Positions 5,529 to 6,065 of a DNA stretch of 6,065 bases are shown in pieces. The DNA comes from an uncultured Eubacteriales bacterium. GTDB taxonomy: Bacteria; Bacillota_A; Clostridia; Christensenellales; Aristaeellaceae. A program made the translations under genes and the position numbers. The stretch is taken from assembly GCA_902766515.1 (NCBI GenBank), contig CACXEB010000489.1, positions 1 to 6,065 on the forward strand. The letters are read 5' to 3'. Position 1 is the first letter of the stretch. Every line of letters begins with the position of its first letter. The notes beneath the pieces were generated by a model. The model did no database searches and was not told the DNA's origin. It was given only the letters and a program-made list of their open reading frames with translations.

Positions 5529-5648
5529 GATGTTGATTGGCGCTAAAATTGTCTGTAGTTGCAGGCATTCAGCGCAATTTCCGGTGCGGCTGTTTCTTGC
5601 AGCTGTCCTTTCCAGCAGGCAATAGCGTATCCATGCAGCCAAGCAGGT

Positions 5649-5723
5649 GCGTCTTTTGTCTGCTTTCTTTTCCGCTGATTGGATCCTTCGCTATCCGCTA
5701 CCGCGGATGCTCAGGATGACAGG
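5649..5723 (+). repeat. Direct repeat, copy 2
   Basis: This is the second copy of the unit at 5455-5528, 194 bases downstream and one base longer (CCGCTACCGCGG against CCACTCCGCGG in the loop region). Between the copies lies about 120 bp with no recognisable gene. The pair could arise from tandem duplication or from two insertions of one element. Confidence 0.8.
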
Positions 5724-5768
5724 CGGGGGTGGGCTCATAAAAGTTTGTAGTTGCGGGCGTTTAATCAG

Positions 5769-5807
5769 CCGTCCTGTCCCAAAGCCCAGTTGCGTACCAA
5801 TCTGTCC
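5769..5807 (-). repeat. 39-nt repeat motif, copy 3
   Basis: Read on the minus strand this segment begins GGACAGATTGGTACGC and continues TGGGCTTTGGGA, matching copy 1 (109-147) more closely in the middle than copy 2 (5881-5918). No 14-bp inverted-repeat core is attached, so it looks like a solo fragment of the element. Confidence 0.6.
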
Positions 5808-5845
5808 TACAAATTAGCGACGTCCCCCATCTTTCCCCGCAGACG

Positions 5846-6018
5846 CGGGAGGCCGCAGGCCGAACCGTCGTCCGTCTCAGCCGTTCAATCCCACAGCCCG
5901 CGGCGTACCAAACTGTCCCCTGCGGCACGGAATCCCGGAGTCCGTCGGTTCACCCGGCGGATGAGGCCGCAGGCCGAAACCCGTAGGGCGATGGGATGGG
6001 AGTGCCGCAGGGGACGTG
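5846..6018 (-). repeat. Right copy of the structured inverted repeat
   Basis: In inverted orientation to 1-185. Its terminal inverted repeat is GTCCCCTGCGGCAC (5915-5928) with GTGCCGCAGGGGAC (6002-6015), again perfect over 14 bp. Relative to the left copy both arms carry a change at the paired position (T-A there, C-G here), so pairing is preserved. The hairpin at 31-47 of the left copy is lost here through an 8-nt length difference. The second internal hairpin is retained with a G-U pair on this strand. Confidence 0.8.
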
Positions 6019-6029
6019 CCGAGGGGAGC

Positions 6030-6051
6030 CGCGAGGGGGCACACCCTCGCG
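6030..6051. repeat. GC-rich hairpin next to the right repeat
   Basis: CGCGAGGG (6030-6037) pairs perfectly with CCCTCGCG (6044-6051) around a 6-nt loop. No T-run follows within the window, so a terminator is not supported. It may be part of a larger repeat that continues past the window end. Confidence 0.6.
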
Positions 6052-6065
6052 TACAATCCGCAGCA

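Larger units (their letters stand above)
5375..6065. other. Long repeat-rich intergenic region without a convincing gene
   Basis: These 690 bases contain no reading frame with a ribosome-binding site and protein-like composition. They hold, in order, the upstream region of the coiled-coil gene, two direct repeats, a partial copy of the 39-nt motif, the inverted copy of the structured repeat and a GC-rich hairpin. A CCCGC/GCGGG hairpin (5836-5840/5845-5849) sits just before the inverted copy. Confidence 0.7.

Noticed and set aside
5376..5642. Minus-strand open frame of 88 codons in the repeat region
   Set aside because: It spans one of the direct repeats and has no ribosome-binding site or recognisable protein features.
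5455..5723. Possible CRISPR array
   Set aside because: There are only two copies, the units are 74-75 bp, the spacing is about 120 bp and no cas genes are present.
1..6018. Composite transposon bounded by the inverted repeats
   Set aside because: The end repeats are small and encode no transposase, the enclosed genes are ordinary chromosomal types, and a further solo motif copy suggests a dispersed intergenic family instead.

Overview
The window looks like a GC-rich bacterial chromosome segment. The Shine-Dalgarno sequences, sigma-A-type promoters, yybP-ykoY-type riboswitch and secreted thermolysin-like protease fit a Gram-positive, Clostridia-like gut or rumen organism. The taxonomic placement is inference from style only; no rRNA or marker gene is present.

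Layout. Positions 1-185 hold a structured repeat whose homologue lies in inverted orientation at the far end (5846-6018). Positions 285-668 form a compact transcription unit: a TTGACA-N17-TAGGAT promoter, a yybP-ykoY (manganese) riboswitch aptamer, an overlapping rho-independent terminator, a strong AGGAGG site and a 49-codon ORF for a Trp/Arg/His-rich small protein. Positions 769-3318 (minus) encode a secreted M4 (thermolysin-family) zinc metalloprotease with propeptide and an unusual C-terminal extension. Diverging from it is a sodium/calcium exchanger-family membrane protein (3550-4524, plus) with its own promoter, followed by a likely small single-pass membrane protein overlapping its 3' end (4490-4747). 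Convergent to these is an exported or membrane-anchored coiled-coil protein (4790-5374, minus). The last 690 bases contain no convincing gene. They hold two direct copies of a 74-75 bp repeat, copies of the inverted repeat family and a GC-rich hairpin.

The most interesting object is the unit at 285-668. Its aptamer matches the manganese riboswitch in motifs and helices. The 3' strand of its closing helix P1 is also part of the terminator stem, which predicts that Mn2+ turns transcription on. The only gene close behind it is a tiny basic, aromatic, histidine-bearing protein rather than one of the usual exporters (MntP, TerC-like, UPF0016 or P-type ATPase). It is therefore a candidate undescribed manganese-responsive small protein. 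The CaCA-family exchanger is the other cation-handling gene, but it has its own promoter and lies beyond the oppositely oriented protease, so no functional link is shown.
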